Positions 43,103 to 53,387 of a DNA stretch of 64,000 nt are shown piece after piece; position 1 is the stretch's first letter; each line of letters opens with the position of its first letter. Position numbers and translations under genes: made by a program. The notes under the pieces are model-generated. The model did no database searches. It saw only the letters and a program-made list of their open reading frames with translations, and was not told the DNA's origin. Source of the stretch: Parabacteroides goldsteinii DSM 19448 = WAL 12034 (GTDB lineage: Bacteria; Bacteroidota; Bacteroidia; Bacteroidales; Tannerellaceae); assembly GCF_000969835.1 (NCBI RefSeq), contig NZ_KQ033913.1, positions 1,881,768 to 1,945,767 on the forward strand, in the 5' to 3' direction.

Positions 43103-46100
43103 TCACTCTACAACCACCTCTTTCCCTTCGGTATTCGCCCGTACCAGATTATCGTACATGGCTTCGCAATAAACCGGGGGCAGATAGAAACGTCCCGGAT
43201 AAACAGCACAGAGGTTGATCTTTACCGTTACCTGGCGACCGGAAGGCAGATAGTCGATGTAACTATACACCTTGTCGTCGCGAATATCCTGATAATTTAT
43301 GCCTGTGGCTGTCTTGTCTGTCGCCCCGTCGTTCAGGAAGCGGGTGTTCAGGATTTCCCAGCCGGCAGGGAATATTTCCGTCAAGACCAGGTTGTTTATG
43401 CCACGGGCGGTAGGATTCTTGACCGTCACCACGGCTATGAAATTCGTTCCCTGCTGCATGTCAGCTATATTCACAGCCCGGCCGTTCTGGTCGGTGTAGC
43501 TGACGGCCAGCGACAGGCCGTTCGCATAGGCTTCTTCCTTGCCCTGTTCGGGAATACCTTCGGTAATGATGCGGGCGAACAAGGTCGATGTTCCGGTGTT
43601 CTTTAGTTCTACGGAAGCGGATGCCCCAGCTTTTTCCAGTAAGGTTTCCGTCCAAACGCTCTTGACGGAGCTGACTTTGTCATTCTTTCCGGCGCAGGAA
43701 TAGGTGAAATCCATCGATCCGCCCACCTTGTATTTTGCCATGTATTCGGAGAGGGATACCAGGGCAAAGGCCGTGGATTGCGTACTCAGCCAATCGTCCG
43801 ACGAAAGTTCTTTCGAGATGTCACGGGTGAGCAGGGCGGCTTCCTTACCGTCTCCGAGCAGGGTAAGCGTCATCAGGCGGATGGCCTGGTCGCGCAGGTC
43901 GCTACCGAATGTAAGGTCGTAGTCCGAATAATCTGTTTTCAGCTCCGTAGTCTTTTCGATCAGGTTCTTTGCCACGTCGCTGCGGCCGATCAAGGCATAG
44001 GCGGAGGCAAGCAGCCAGCGGCTCATCGGTTGCAACGATTTATTTTCTTTCAGGCGGTTCATAGCGCCTACTTCCGGCGTCTGTCCCAAGGCGAGGACAT
44101 AGAGGCGATAGGCTTGCGTCATCTCTTCCGAACGGGAATAATAGGAGTTGACGGGCTTCCAGTCGCGTGCCACACGGCGGAGGTTATTCAGGACATTCCG
44201 TTTCATGCCGTCGGGCACCAGATATCCTTTCGTCTCGGCAGAAAGCAGGAAGTGGGTGGCATAGACCGTTCCCCAGGCATTGCTGCTGGTTCCGCCGGGC
44301 CAGTAAGAGAATGCACCGTCTACCGTCTGGTAAGAACGCAAGCGACGGATGACTTCCTTAACAGCGTTTCCGGTCGTTGTCTGCTGTGCCTTCGACAAAG
44401 CAGCAAATTCACCGACGTACAATTGCGGGAAACCTTTGGAGGTGATCTGTTCGACGCATCCGTGCGGATAACCGATCAGGTATGACAGGCGGGAAGACAG
44501 GTTCAAAGGCGGCACGTCGGATACTTCGAGTGTCAACGAATTGGTACCTTTCATTCCCGGCATCTGAACCGTTTCTTTCCAGGACTTGCCGGCTTCCAGG
44601 GTGACAGGCAATACCTTCACCTGCGGACGGGAGACTGAACGTATCTCGATATCCGTCGTGTAAACCGACTTATCGCCTTTGCCCGATGCAGTGATCGTTA
44701 CGCGTCCGGCTCCCGGCTGGTCTTTCACTTTGATACGGAACGAGGCTAGCTTGTCGCTCTTCTCCGTAAAGTTCAATTGTTGGGTGGCCGGTCCCACAAC
44801 TTCCATATTATCGGAACAACTGATCGAGACATTGACATTTCCGACACCGTTCTCGGTAGCAAATACGGTGGCGGGGACAACCATCTCTTCACCGACACCG
44901 ATCACACGGGGCAACGTTCCGAGCAACATCACAGGCTTGCGCACGAAAACGCTCTTGTCGGCATTTCCGTAGGCTTCACCGTTGCCGGCTACGACCATGA
45001 CCTTCACCCGACCGTTATAGTTCGGCATCCGGTAGGAATGACGCTGCTTCTCCCCTTTCTTCAGCAGGAACGGGCCGTCGAACATGACAACCGGCTTGAA
45101 ACGGTTCACAATGGCTTTCGGCCCCTTGTTAAGGGCATCGTCGCCACCGATGCTGAACAATTGTTCGATACGTCCGCCGTAAGCGCCGACTACGAAATTA
45201 TACATATCCCAGGTACTTACACCCAGGGCTTCGCGGGCATTGAACGCCTTCCAGGGTTCAGGGGTGCGGAAACGAGTCAGGTCGAGCAGGCCTTCGTCCA
45301 CAATGGCTAAGGTATAGGCCATTTCGCGGCCGTCCTTTTCGGAAACGGTTACCTCATAGTTGGCTTCCGGCTTGATCTCGTCCGGTATGCTGATCTGGGG
45401 ATATAAATGACTTTCCGGAGAGGTCACCGTGAACGGGACAACGCCGTACATACGGATCGGCAAATCGTTTTTCGTGATTCCGTGAGGCTGCAACAACGTC
45501 ACATAGACGTAGGCATTCGGCTGCATCTCTTTGGTCACGTCCTGTTTGATTACGGTCTGTTGGTCGTCACAGGTATGTTCGGTGACGGACAATACCTTCG
45601 TGCCGTTTTCTATGCTGACAACGGCACGGCTTCCTTTGGCTGAAGGGATGGTGATAACCAGTTTCTCGCCCGGCTGGTAATTATCCTTATCCGTCTTGAA
45701 GGTCAGCATGCTGGCCGATTCACTGCCGTCGGCATTCCTCCGTCCCTCGTTATAAGGCCAGTCAAAATAACTCATGACACCGGTCGAATGCTTGCTTTCC
45801 TTATCCTTCACGGAAATAAAGTAAGTGCCCCACTCTTCATTGCCGAACGATAAGCTAAAGGTCCCGCGCCCGTTCTCCCCGGTACGGACTGTCATATTTT
45901 TGACGGGTTTGTTATAGGAGTCGGAGACATAGTTTGCCAGGCTACTGTTGTCGGAACTCCACCACCAGTACCAATACACTTTATAGACCTGCACCTCCAG
46001 TTCCGTATTGGCCTGCGGGTTACCCAGGTAATCGGCCGAAGCGACTTCGTAGGTGTAATTACTTCCTGTATTGAGTTGTTCGCGTGTCTGCTGCGGCGAC

Positions 46101-48637
46101 TTGATACCGACATAGCGCTTATAAGGCGAATACAACATCCGGTTGGCATCGATACTGAAATCGCCCGATTCTTCGTACACACGGGTAACGAAGTTTGCCA
46201 TCAGCATACCCGGGGCCGTCGAACCGATCTCAAACTTCGCCTGCACAAGGGCGTCTCCCTTCTCGTCGGTCGTTCCGGAAATCAGTTTGCTCTCTTCGCT
46301 GTTAAACACTTTCGAAGGATCATCGAAATAGAAATCCTTAAAGCTGCCGAAAGTGGTCGGTGTAGAGATAAAGGTTCCCTGAATATCGTATTTAAGGTTC
46401 CTTGCCGTTGCTCCCTGCAACCATTCCGTATGCAGACGTGCGTTCAGCGGTTCGCCGCGCAATAATGTCTTTTCGGGCATGGACAGGTCGATCTTCAGAC
46501 GGTTCGGCTTGATGGATTCCACACGCAGGCGTTTGGTGAAGCTGACGCCTCCCACGTTTACAGTTACATTCCAGGCGCCTGTCGGTGCATCCGGTTCCGT
46601 CGGCATGGCAAACGAATACACACCCAGTTCTCCCCGGGTCTGTGTCTTACGCAGATATAATTGTCCCAACGGGTTATACAGTTCCATTACCACCGGATGG
46701 TTGGCGGGAAGTTTTTTGGCACGGTCGTTCAGCATAAAACTCAGGAACAAGGTATCGCCCGGACGCCAGACGCCCCGGTCACCATAGATAAATCCTTTAA
46801 TGCCTTTCTGTACGACCTCGCCGGAGACATCGAAAGAGCTTAACGACAATGCCGATCCGCCATCCACACGCAGATACGAGCGTTCATTTCCCAAAGAAGC
46901 GATCAGATAGAAAGGCTTGCCCGAAGTTATCTTCAGACGGGTCTGTCCCTGGCTGTCCGTAATACCCGATGCCAGCTGCTGGTTCTGGTAGTTGTAAGCT
47001 GCGACATTGACACCATTCTCCGGATGAGTCGTCATCAGGTTATGCACCAGGACTGTCATTTCATTATCCTCACCTGCCATTGCTATCAGGCCGAGGTTGG
47101 TTGCCAGCACATTCTTGCCTTCTACCTTATTATAATAGTAACTATTCGAACAGGGGTCATTCCGTTCGCTGTAATTATAATCACTCCAGTCGAAATCACC
47201 ATTATAATAATAGTATCCGCCATTATCGAAACGCGAACTTTCCTCTTTGAATTTGATTTCATCTTCAGCAAGCAATTGCTCGCGGGAGACTTTCACGGAA
47301 TCGTCGCAAGGATAGGCCGACAGATCTTTATTGAAAGAAAGTTCGACACGATAAATGGCACCGGGTTCAGGTTCCATCATTTGCTTCATATCGATAGCAT
47401 AGGTGTTCCATTGGGTAAGATCGCTGCCGTCTTCATCCAGGAAGATCGTCTTACGTGCAACCAGGCGGCCCACACGCATCAGGTCCGAAGTCCCGTCCAG
47501 ATTATTCACTTGGAGGAACTGGCCGATATTCTGCTCCAATATCTTTATCACACGTACCACAACGCCACGAAGATAAACGGCCTGGAAAGGCACAAGCAAT
47601 TGAGTGGATTGCGGTATAATAACTCCCTGCCCGACAAACCTGACATCCGGCAGAAGGCTGCTGATCTCGACCTGGCGGGTAATATCTTCTTTCAGAGTAA
47701 GGCCGTTCTTACTGCGTATCTGATGGTTCAGATGTACATTCATAACTCCCGTACGTTGAGCATCGGGATATAAACGCAGACGGTTCCCCTCCACATTCAC
47801 CGTCTCGGAGGTATTCCCGGCGATAAAGGCCAATCCCTGCATATCCTGCGAAGAATCCAGCTCTTTAGAGAACGTCACTTCCACATACCGTTCCGGTTCC
47901 GTCACATAAGTCACGTCATAAACCTCAAAATCGTTCATATCCGGGATACTTACGGATAGCTGCTTATCTTCGGCAACGCCCAGTTTATTCGGGGCAACGG
48001 AAAGGGTAAGCGTACGGCTTCCGTCGGTTCCGGCCTGTACATTCTGCAAGGTAACCTGATGTTTTTTACCGTCGGGGCTGTGTTGCCATACAGCATCCAC
48101 CTTTTCTGAGAAGCGGACCAACGATTCAACTGTTTCCGGTGTCTCCTTATCGGGGGTCAGCAAAGTGCACAGTACATCATAACCGTTCTCGTTCTTCTTG
48201 TTGATCTCCATCGATTCCAGATTGGCACGCAACGCCATAGGGAAAGTAGAAAAGCCGAAGGTAAACTGCTTGTCCTTGCCTGTCACGTCAAACCATTCGG
48301 AAAGGTCGGCCGTCAGCTTGTAGGAGGTATTCCGGTCAAACTCTTTTGCAGGTTTGAAAACGATAGTCCGGTTATTCTCAAAAGAGAACTCTCCGGCTAT
48401 ATCCGGTTTGATGCGGACCAGCTTCGACAACCGGTCGCTCTGTAATTTATCCTGTGGTATATCCTGATTGAATATCAGATACACCGGTGTATACCTGGAT
48501 ATTTTACCCGAGGTAAACGCTTCCACATGCGGGTTAAAAGGCAACTCTCCCGTCTCGCCTTCACTACTCTTTGAAGTACAACTGCCCAACAGGCACAACA
48601 AATAGCATAAACACATCAAATAAAGATACCTTGCCAT
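43103..48637 (-). CDS. Bacterial alpha-2-macroglobulin (YfhM-like)
   Basis: An 1844-residue lipoprotein (LLGSCTSK at about residue 18). It carries repeated MG beta-sandwich domains, an MG2 domain with GDRGVWRPGDTLFLSFMLND (about 640-660), a bait-region/MG core, and the thioester motif GYPHGCVEQI with Cys at about residue 1393, followed by an (alpha/alpha) thioester domain (YQTVDGAFSYWPGG). Bacterial forms trap proteases in the periplasm and are often paired with PBP1C, as here, where the genes are divergent with a 247-base gap. The cysteine and glutamine of the thioester are intact (CVEQ), so it should be active. Confidence 0.93.
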   Translation of the reverse strand: MARYLYLMCLCYLLCLLGSCTSKSSEGETGELPFNPHVEAFTSGKISRYTPVYLIFNQDIPQDKLQSDRLSKLVRIKPDIAGEFSFENNRTIVFKPAKEFDRNTSYKLTADLSEWFDVTGKDKQFTFGFSTFPMALRANLESMEINKKNENGYDVLCTLLTPDKETPETVESLVRFSEKVDAVWQHSPDGKKHQVTLQNVQAGTDGSRTLTLSVAPNKLGVAEDKQLSVSIPDMNDFEVYDVTYVTEPERYVEVTFSKELDSSQDMQGLAFIAGNTSETVNVEGNRLRLYPDAQRTGVMNVHLNHQIRSKNGLTLKEDITRQVEISSLLPDVRFVGQGVIIPQSTQLLVPFQAVYLRGVVVRVIKILEQNIGQFLQVNNLDGTSDLMRVGRLVARKTIFLDEDGSDLTQWNTYAIDMKQMMEPEPGAIYRVELSFNKDLSAYPCDDSVKVSREQLLAEDEIKFKEESSRFDNGGYYYYNGDFDWSDYNYSERNDPCSNSYYYNKVEGKNVLATNLGLIAMAGEDNEMTVLVHNLMTTHPENGVNVAAYNYQNQQLASGITDSQGQTRLKITSGKPFYLIASLGNERSYLRVDGGSALSLSSFDVSGEVVQKGIKGFIYGDRGVWRPGDTLFLSFMLNDRAKKLPANHPVVMELYNPLGQLYLRKTQTRGELGVYSFAMPTEPDAPTGAWNVTVNVGGVSFTKRLRVESIKPNRLKIDLSMPEKTLLRGEPLNARLHTEWLQGATARNLKYDIQGTFISTPTTFGSFKDFYFDDPSKVFNSEESKLISGTTDEKGDALVQAKFEIGSTAPGMLMANFVTRVYEESGDFSIDANRMLYSPYKRYVGIKSPQQTREQLNTGSNYTYEVASADYLGNPQANTELEVQVYKVYWYWWWSSDNSSLANYVSDSYNKPVKNMTVRTGENGRGTFSLSFGNEEWGTYFISVKDKESKHSTGVMSYFDWPYNEGRRNADGSESASMLTFKTDKDNYQPGEKLVITIPSAKGSRAVVSIENGTKVLSVTEHTCDDQQTVIKQDVTKEMQPNAYVYVTLLQPHGITKNDLPIRMYGVVPFTVTSPESHLYPQISIPDEIKPEANYEVTVSEKDGREMAYTLAIVDEGLLDLTRFRTPEPWKAFNAREALGVSTWDMYNFVVGAYGGRIEQLFSIGGDDALNKGPKAIVNRFKPVVMFDGPFLLKKGEKQRHSYRMPNYNGRVKVMVVAGNGEAYGNADKSVFVRKPVMLLGTLPRVIGVGEEMVVPATVFATENGVGNVNVSISCSDNMEVVGPATQQLNFTEKSDKLASFRIKVKDQPGAGRVTITASGKGDKSVYTTDIEIRSVSRPQVKVLPVTLEAGKSWKETVQMPGMKGTNSLTLEVSDVPPLNLSSRLSYLIGYPHGCVEQITSKGFPQLYVGEFAALSKAQQTTTGNAVKEVIRRLRSYQTVDGAFSYWPGGTSSNAWGTVYATHFLLSAETKGYLVPDGMKRNVLNNLRRVARDWKPVNSYYSRSEEMTQAYRLYVLALGQTPEVGAMNRLKENKSLQPMSRWLLASAYALIGRSDVAKNLIEKTTELKTDYSDYDLTFGSDLRDQAIRLMTLTLLGDGKEAALLTRDISKELSSDDWLSTQSTAFALVSLSEYMAKYKVGGSMDFTYSCAGKNDKVSSVKSVWTETLLEKAGASASVELKNTGTSTLFARIITEGIPEQGKEEAYANGLSLAVSYTDQNGRAVNIADMQQGTNFIAVVTVKNPTARGINNLVLTEIFPAGWEILNTRFLNDGATDKTATGINYQDIRDDKVYSYIDYLPSGRQVTVKINLCAVYPGRFYLPPVYCEAMYDNLVRANTEGKEVVVE

Positions 48638-48706
48638 ATTTCTTCCAATTAACGGTTACTACTTATTCAAGATCAAAAACAAACATCAGCACATCTACTT
48701 ATTTCA

Positions 48707-48714
48707 CAAATATA
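48707..48714 (-). promoter_or_regulatory. Minus-7 element for the alpha-2-macroglobulin gene
   Basis: TATATTTG on the minus strand, 70 bases before the ATG at 48637. No clear minus-33 element. Confidence 0.5.
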
Positions 48715-48768
48715 AAGAATTATATTCTACGATAGAACGTATTCCACCTGATCTTTCATTTTTATCCT

Positions 48769-48776
48769 TATCTTTG
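48769..48776 (+). promoter_or_regulatory. Minus-7 element for the 35-residue ORF and pbpC
   Basis: TATCTTTG fits TAnnTTTG and lies 14 bases before the ATG of the short ORF at 48791 and 108 bases before pbpC. No TTTG minus-33 element at normal spacing. Confidence 0.5.
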
Positions 48777-48790
48777 TAATAACTATAACA

Positions 48791-48898
48791 ATGGAAAGTA
48801 TGGCAACTAAAACATTACATAGAGCAGAGATCATAGTAGATGAAAATATCGTGACAGTTTATATAGTATCAGCTTTAGGGCATTATGACGATAAATAA
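48791..48898 (+). CDS. 35-residue ORF overlapping the pbpC start
   Basis: An ATG at 48791 opens a 35-codon frame (MESMATKTLHRAEIIVDENI, then VTVYIVSALGHYDDK) whose stop lies 14 bases inside pbpC. The overlap and the good minus-7 element just before it make translational coupling with pbpC plausible. No family is recognised; the sequence has two short beta-like stretches and no signal. It could also be a leader peptide, or chance. Confidence 0.35.
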   Translation: MESMATKTLHRAEIIVDENIVTVYIVSALGHYDDK

Positions 48899-51248
48899 AA
48901 CCTGGATAATATCTATTTTGCTGTTTATCCTGTTTCTTTGGGGAGGGATGTACCTGCTGGTTCCCCGTACCCTGTTCCCCGTATCTTACTCGACATTACT
49001 TTACTCTTCGGAGGGTAACCTGCTGGGGGCGAGGATTGCACCGGACGGGCAATGGCGGTTTCCGGCGACCGATTCTCTGCCGGATAAATTCATTACCTGC
49101 CTGACTACTTATGAAGACCGTTATTTCTTTTATCATCCGGGGATAGACGCGGCGGCCATTCTGCGTGCCGCCTATCTGAATGTCCGGTACCACCGCGTCG
49201 TCAGCGGAGGAAGTACACTGACCATGCAGCTAGCACGCCTCGCCCGGGGAAACCGGGATCGTACCGTGTACGAAAAAAGTATCGAGATGTGCTGGGCGCT
49301 CTTCCTGGAAACGACCCATAGTAAAAAGGAAATACTCAACCTGTATGCTTCCCATGCCCCCTTCGGAGGGAACGTTGTCGGCATCGAGACAGCGGCCTGG
49401 CGTTACTTTGGACGCAGCGCTTCCGATCTCTCATGGGCGGAAAGTGCCACACTGGCCGTACTACCCAACTCTCCCGCCCTTATCCATCCGGGCAGGAACC
49501 GAAAACAACTGAAAACAAAACGCGACAAACTCCTGCACACGCTGAAAGAAAGAAATATCATCGACAATACCGAATACGAACTATCCTGCATGGAACCCCT
49601 GCCGGAAGCCCCGGTGCCCTTGCCCAACGAAGCTCCTCATCTGCTGGAACGGCTGGCCGCCGGCACACCGGGAATACGTATCACCTCATCGGTACAGTAT
49701 TCCTTGCAGAAACAAACCCAGGAACTCGTCAACCGTTATGCCCGGGAATACAGCAGTTCCAACCATATCCATAACCTGGCTGCCCTTATCGCCGACGTGG
49801 AAACCGGAGAAATCCTGGCCTATGCTGGAAATGCCACCTTCCAGGCCGACGAAAAACGGGGAAACCAGGTCGATATCATCACTTCCCCCCGTAGCACGGG
49901 GAGCATCCTGAAACCTTTCCTTTATGCCGGCATGCTGCACGACGGACAGATACTCCCTTCCACCCTCGTATCGGATGTACCTCTGAACATCAACGGTTTT
50001 ATGCCGCAGAACTATAACAAGACATTTAACGGTGCCGTCCCTGCCCACCGGGCAATCGAACGTTCGCTGAACGTACCTCTGGTCCGCATGTTGTCGCAAT
50101 ATAATACCGGCCGTTTCATGACCTTACTGAAGACATTAGGTATGACCTCCCTCCGTTTCTCGGAAGAACATTACGGAGCGTCCCTGATTCTGGGAGGCGC
50201 AGAAGGTACTTTATGGGATATATCCGGAATGTATGCCTCCCTGTCCCGGGTTCTCACCCATTACCGTCCTTACAACGGACGATATAATCCGCAGGATATT
50301 CATCCGTTGACACCATTCCCCAACAAAGAAAAAGAACCCATACAATCAATCACAGACAAGCGACTTACCGATAAGCCATTATTATCAGCCGCCTCCATCT
50401 GGTTTACTTACGAAGCCATGTCCACCCTCAACCGCCCGGAAGAAGAAGCCGACTGGCAACAATTCGAATCGATGAAGCAGATCGCCTGGAAGACCGGGAC
50501 CAGTTACGGAGGACGCGATGCCTGGGCTATCGGGACTACTCCCCGCTATGTCGTCGGCGTATGGGTGGGAAATGCGTCTGGCGAAGGTCGCCCGGGCCTG
50601 ACAGGAGTAGGAAATGCAGCCCCTGTCCTCTTCGACCTCTTCTCACTGTTACCCGGCAGCAGTTGGTTCGATATGCCTTACGACGAACTGGAACAGGCGG
50701 TGATCTGTCGCAACAGCGGACACAAAGCCTCCCGGATCTGTGATCAGACGGACACATTGTATATCCCCCGTTCCGGCATCAACACCCCGGTATGTCCTTA
50801 CCACAAACTCGTCCATCTATCGGCAGACGGACGTTTTCGTGTAAACAGTTCCTGCGAGTCTGTCGACCGGATGATCACCCGTCCCTGGTTCGTGCTCCCG
50901 CCTTCACAGGAATATTATTACCGTAACTACCATATCGACTACGTCCCCCTCCCTCCCATCAAACCGGGATGCGAACAGGCACAAAGCCGGCAGATCGAAC
51001 TGATCTACCCGGAACACAACGCCATCTTATACTTACCGAAAGGATTCTCCGGCAAACAGGAGAAGTTTATCTTCAAAGCCGCCCATGCCCGTCCCGACGC
51101 CACCATCTACTGGCATCTCGACGACACGTACCTTGGAGAAACAACAGACAACCACCAGATCGCCTGCACAGTGGAGTCCGGTAAACACATGCTCACTCTG
51201 ATCGACAACTGGGGTAATCAGCGTAAGATACTTTTCGAGGTGAAATAG
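48885..51248 (+). CDS. pbpC: Penicillin-binding protein 1C
   Basis: A 787-residue bifunctional enzyme with an N-terminal membrane anchor. The GT51 transglycosylase domain has CLTTYEDRYFFYHPGID and SGGSTLTMQLARLA. The transpeptidase domain has the serine motif GSILKPF (within SPRSTGSILKPFL, about residue 340), SLN (about 395) and KTG in AWKTGTSYGG (about 540). A C-terminal BiPBP_C domain follows (LIYPEHNAILYLPKG). It polymerises and may crosslink peptidoglycan. The gene is paired divergently with alpha-2-macroglobulin. Its stop directly abuts the stop of the next, convergent gene. Confidence 0.93.
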   Translation: MTINKTWIISILLFILFLWGGMYLLVPRTLFPVSYSTLLYSSEGNLLGARIAPDGQWRFPATDSLPDKFITCLTTYEDRYFFYHPGIDAAAILRAAYLNVRYHRVVSGGSTLTMQLARLARGNRDRTVYEKSIEMCWALFLETTHSKKEILNLYASHAPFGGNVVGIETAAWRYFGRSASDLSWAESATLAVLPNSPALIHPGRNRKQLKTKRDKLLHTLKERNIIDNTEYELSCMEPLPEAPVPLPNEAPHLLERLAAGTPGIRITSSVQYSLQKQTQELVNRYAREYSSSNHIHNLAALIADVETGEILAYAGNATFQADEKRGNQVDIITSPRSTGSILKPFLYAGMLHDGQILPSTLVSDVPLNINGFMPQNYNKTFNGAVPAHRAIERSLNVPLVRMLSQYNTGRFMTLLKTLGMTSLRFSEEHYGASLILGGAEGTLWDISGMYASLSRVLTHYRPYNGRYNPQDIHPLTPFPNKEKEPIQSITDKRLTDKPLLSAASIWFTYEAMSTLNRPEEEADWQQFESMKQIAWKTGTSYGGRDAWAIGTTPRYVVGVWVGNASGEGRPGLTGVGNAAPVLFDLFSLLPGSSWFDMPYDELEQAVICRNSGHKASRICDQTDTLYIPRSGINTPVCPYHKLVHLSADGRFRVNSSCESVDRMITRPWFVLPPSQEYYYRNYHIDYVPLPPIKPGCEQAQSRQIELIYPEHNAILYLPKGFSGKQEKFIFKAAHARPDATIYWHLDDTYLGETTDNHQIACTVESGKHMLTLIDNWGNQRKILFEVK

Positions 51249-51863
51249 TTATTCTTTCCCTATGTCGAAAGGTTCAAAATAAATGATATAATAAACAAAG
51301 TCCTTTACCCCGTACTTTTCCGACCACTCTTTAGGATTAACTTTCGCAAAACGTAATCCACAATAATCAATACCGGTTACAGGTTTCCCTTCAAACATAA
51401 AATTTTGAACCAAGCCTGTTGTATAAGCAATTACCGGTATAGTATCCGCCGTAATCAGAGGAACTTCCGTATAGGTTTCCATAAGTATATGACTTTTACA
51501 GTTCTTCACATCATATTTACGAGTTGAATGTACAGCTTTACTTTTCAGAGAGATTTTGGCTGTATCATTATCAATAGACTGGGCAAAATAGGTCAGCCGG
51601 ATCGTCGAATCCTTTTCCTGAAAACGAATCGGTTCATCATAGGACAACTGACCATCCCGACAATGTACCATCACCAAATTACACATCTTTCCTGAAAAAT
51701 CACCTTTAATAAATACCTGATAATAACGAATATCCTGAAAATCCATCAATTCCCGTGTCATATCATCCTTACAAAGTTCATAAGAGACTTCCACCTTCGA
51801 GGATTGGGCAGACATAGAAAACGAGACCAGACAAAACAATAGAAAAGTAAATATCCTACACAT
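51249..51863 (-). CDS. Secreted protein of unknown function
   Basis: A 204-residue protein with a clear signal peptide (MCRIFTFLLFCLVSFSMSAQ). The mature part is mostly beta-strand-like, with KVEVSYELCKDDMTRELMDF and, near the end, YGVKDFVYYIIYFEPFDIG. It resembles small GLPGLI-like or porin-associated secreted Bacteroidales proteins in composition, but I do not assign a family. It begins 12 bases after the shortened TOPRIM-like gene, on the same strand, so it may have been joined to that gene by a deletion. Confidence 0.65.
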   Translation of the reverse strand: MCRIFTFLLFCLVSFSMSAQSSKVEVSYELCKDDMTRELMDFQDIRYYQVFIKGDFSGKMCNLVMVHCRDGQLSYDEPIRFQEKDSTIRLTYFAQSIDNDTAKISLKSKAVHSTRKYDVKNCKSHILMETYTEVPLITADTIPVIAYTTGLVQNFMFEGKPVTGIDYCGLRFAKVNPKEWSEKYGVKDFVYYIIYFEPFDIGKE

Positions 51864-51875
51864 AATAAATCTGTA

Positions 51876-52115
51876 TTAAATGTTACTCAAACTTTGAACG
51901 ATTGATTCCAGTTTTTCCTGGTTCTCACAATACTTCAAAACCTCAACCCAACCACCTTTGGTACCACCATCAGCCTGTTTCTTTTCATCTTCAGTCAATT
52001 TCGGTGGCATCTGATTGATGTCAATATCTTCGTTATACCCTTTAAAGTATTTTGTAAGAATATGCTTTGTTATGCGGTATTCGGAGATACCTTCTGTTAC
52101 TAATGCGATGGTCAT
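51876..52115 (-). pseudogene. Shortened TOPRIM-like partner of the OLD-like ATPase
   Basis: A 79-residue frame from the ATG at 52115, 13 bases after the ATPase stop codon. It starts MTIALVTEGISEYRITKHIL, the usual first strand and helix of TOPRIM-type partners with their glutamate (TEG), and continues to KGGWVEVLKYC. The frame ends shortly after (VQSLSNI), before the D-x-D region expected for a TOPRIM domain. Partners of such ATPases are normally 200 residues or more, as I recall, so this copy is probably truncated and inactive. A shorter functional form cannot be excluded. Confidence 0.5.
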
Positions 52116-52128
52116 TTCCGTATCTATA

Positions 52129-53277
52129 TTAAAAGTTATCCGGCAATCCTCCGATAGCTCCACTCATCCAAAGCTCTGACAGTTTTTTCTTTCGTTCCGG
52201 TTTATATTCAATATGCCTGATTTTCGTATGCCCTTCATCATTTCGTCTGACAACAAACAATCTCTGATCTTCATCCGATAAATCCAAGCCATCTAATATA
52301 AATGGATTATGAGTAGTCAAGATCACCTGCTTATTATGTTTTACCGCTAACTTTTGCAAAACCTCTATAATTTTAGTACACAATTTCGGATTAAAAGACG
52401 ATTCTATATTATCAATTGCAAAGAAAGCAGGAGTATCTTTTGAAATAAACAATGTGAAATAGAACAACAGATACAGGAAACCTTCATTGGTACTTCTCTG
52501 ATCAAAATACGACATAGTATCTGTCAAATAGCGATCTTTAATATATACCGTATAATCATTTGATAACCCTGTAGCAGGAACTTCTATATGATGAAACCAA
52601 TCAAGGAGAGACAGGTTCTCATTGATTTCATTTAAAACAAGCTTTCCTTCTTCAGATTGGGACAATTCTTTCAAATATTTAAAGACACCTTCGCCTTTTC
52701 TACCCAAAGGTAATAATTGATATTCATCACGAAATGTACGTAAGGCAGATTCCTCCGGACAATAAAAAACAAAACGCCCAAGTTCCGGATCTACTTTTCC
52801 ATAAAAAGGATGTGCTTCTGCAGCTAAAGTGGATCTAATATCCAGCTTGTTCACATAAATCCCTTCTTTAGATAATATGTTTTTAATATGTGAGATAGTT
52901 TCATAACTCAATGGTTCCGCTTCCGCATTCCCGCTGATAGGAAAGCCAGCAAACAATTCTGCCTTTTTTGTTTTAGGATCGATCCGACAAATTATACTTG
53001 AAGTTTTCCTATCAGTTAGAAAAGAAATAACAATTTCTTTTGGAGGATTATTCTCAAATGATGACATCACAAACTGAGGTTCGGTAACTCTGATACCTCT
53101 CAATCCAAGAAATTCATTATCTAATTTATCCAAAGAAGCAGCTACCCCAAATGATATGGCCTCAAGAAGATTAGATTTTCCTCCTCCATTCTCCCCTATA
53201 AGTATATTAAAACGTCCCGGAGAAAAATCCAGTTTGGTTATTGACTTATAGTTCTCTATTGATATCATTGTAATCAT
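52129..53277 (-). CDS. AAA_21/OLD-like ATPase
   Basis: A 382-residue ABC-type ATPase of the SMC/RecF/OLD class. It begins MISIENYKSITKLDFSPG with Walker A NILIGENGGGKSNLLEA (about residues 25-41). Walker B is FFAIDNIESSFNPKL and the H-loop VILTTHNPFILDGLD. These features are those of the ATPase subunits of PARIS-like or OLD-type defence systems, which act with a TOPRIM nuclease. Here the following gene is a shortened TOPRIM-like frame, so the system may be broken or remodelled. A minus-7 element lies 23 bases upstream (53300-53307). Confidence 0.85.
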   Translation of the reverse strand: MITMISIENYKSITKLDFSPGRFNILIGENGGGKSNLLEAISFGVAASLDKLDNEFLGLRGIRVTEPQFVMSSFENNPPKEIVISFLTDRKTSSIICRIDPKTKKAELFAGFPISGNAEAEPLSYETISHIKNILSKEGIYVNKLDIRSTLAAEAHPFYGKVDPELGRFVFYCPEESALRTFRDEYQLLPLGRKGEGVFKYLKELSQSEEGKLVLNEINENLSLLDWFHHIEVPATGLSNDYTVYIKDRYLTDTMSYFDQRSTNEGFLYLLFYFTLFISKDTPAFFAIDNIESSFNPKLCTKIIEVLQKLAVKHNKQVILTTHNPFILDGLDLSDEDQRLFVVRRNDEGHTKIRHIEYKPERKKKLSELWMSGAIGGLPDNF

Positions 53278-53299
53278 TGTTCAGATATATCATTTTGTA

Positions 53300-53307
53300 C
53301 AAAGATA
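53300..53307 (-). promoter_or_regulatory. Minus-7 element for the OLD-like ATPase gene
   Basis: TATCTTTG on the minus strand, 23 bases before the ATG at 53277. No minus-33 element found. Confidence 0.5.
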
Positions 53308-53387
53308 AGGATATATTTCTTTTCTAATAAGTTTCAACTTAAATATTGCTTTACGACTGATATTTTCTTGCCAGATATCTCCAAGTA

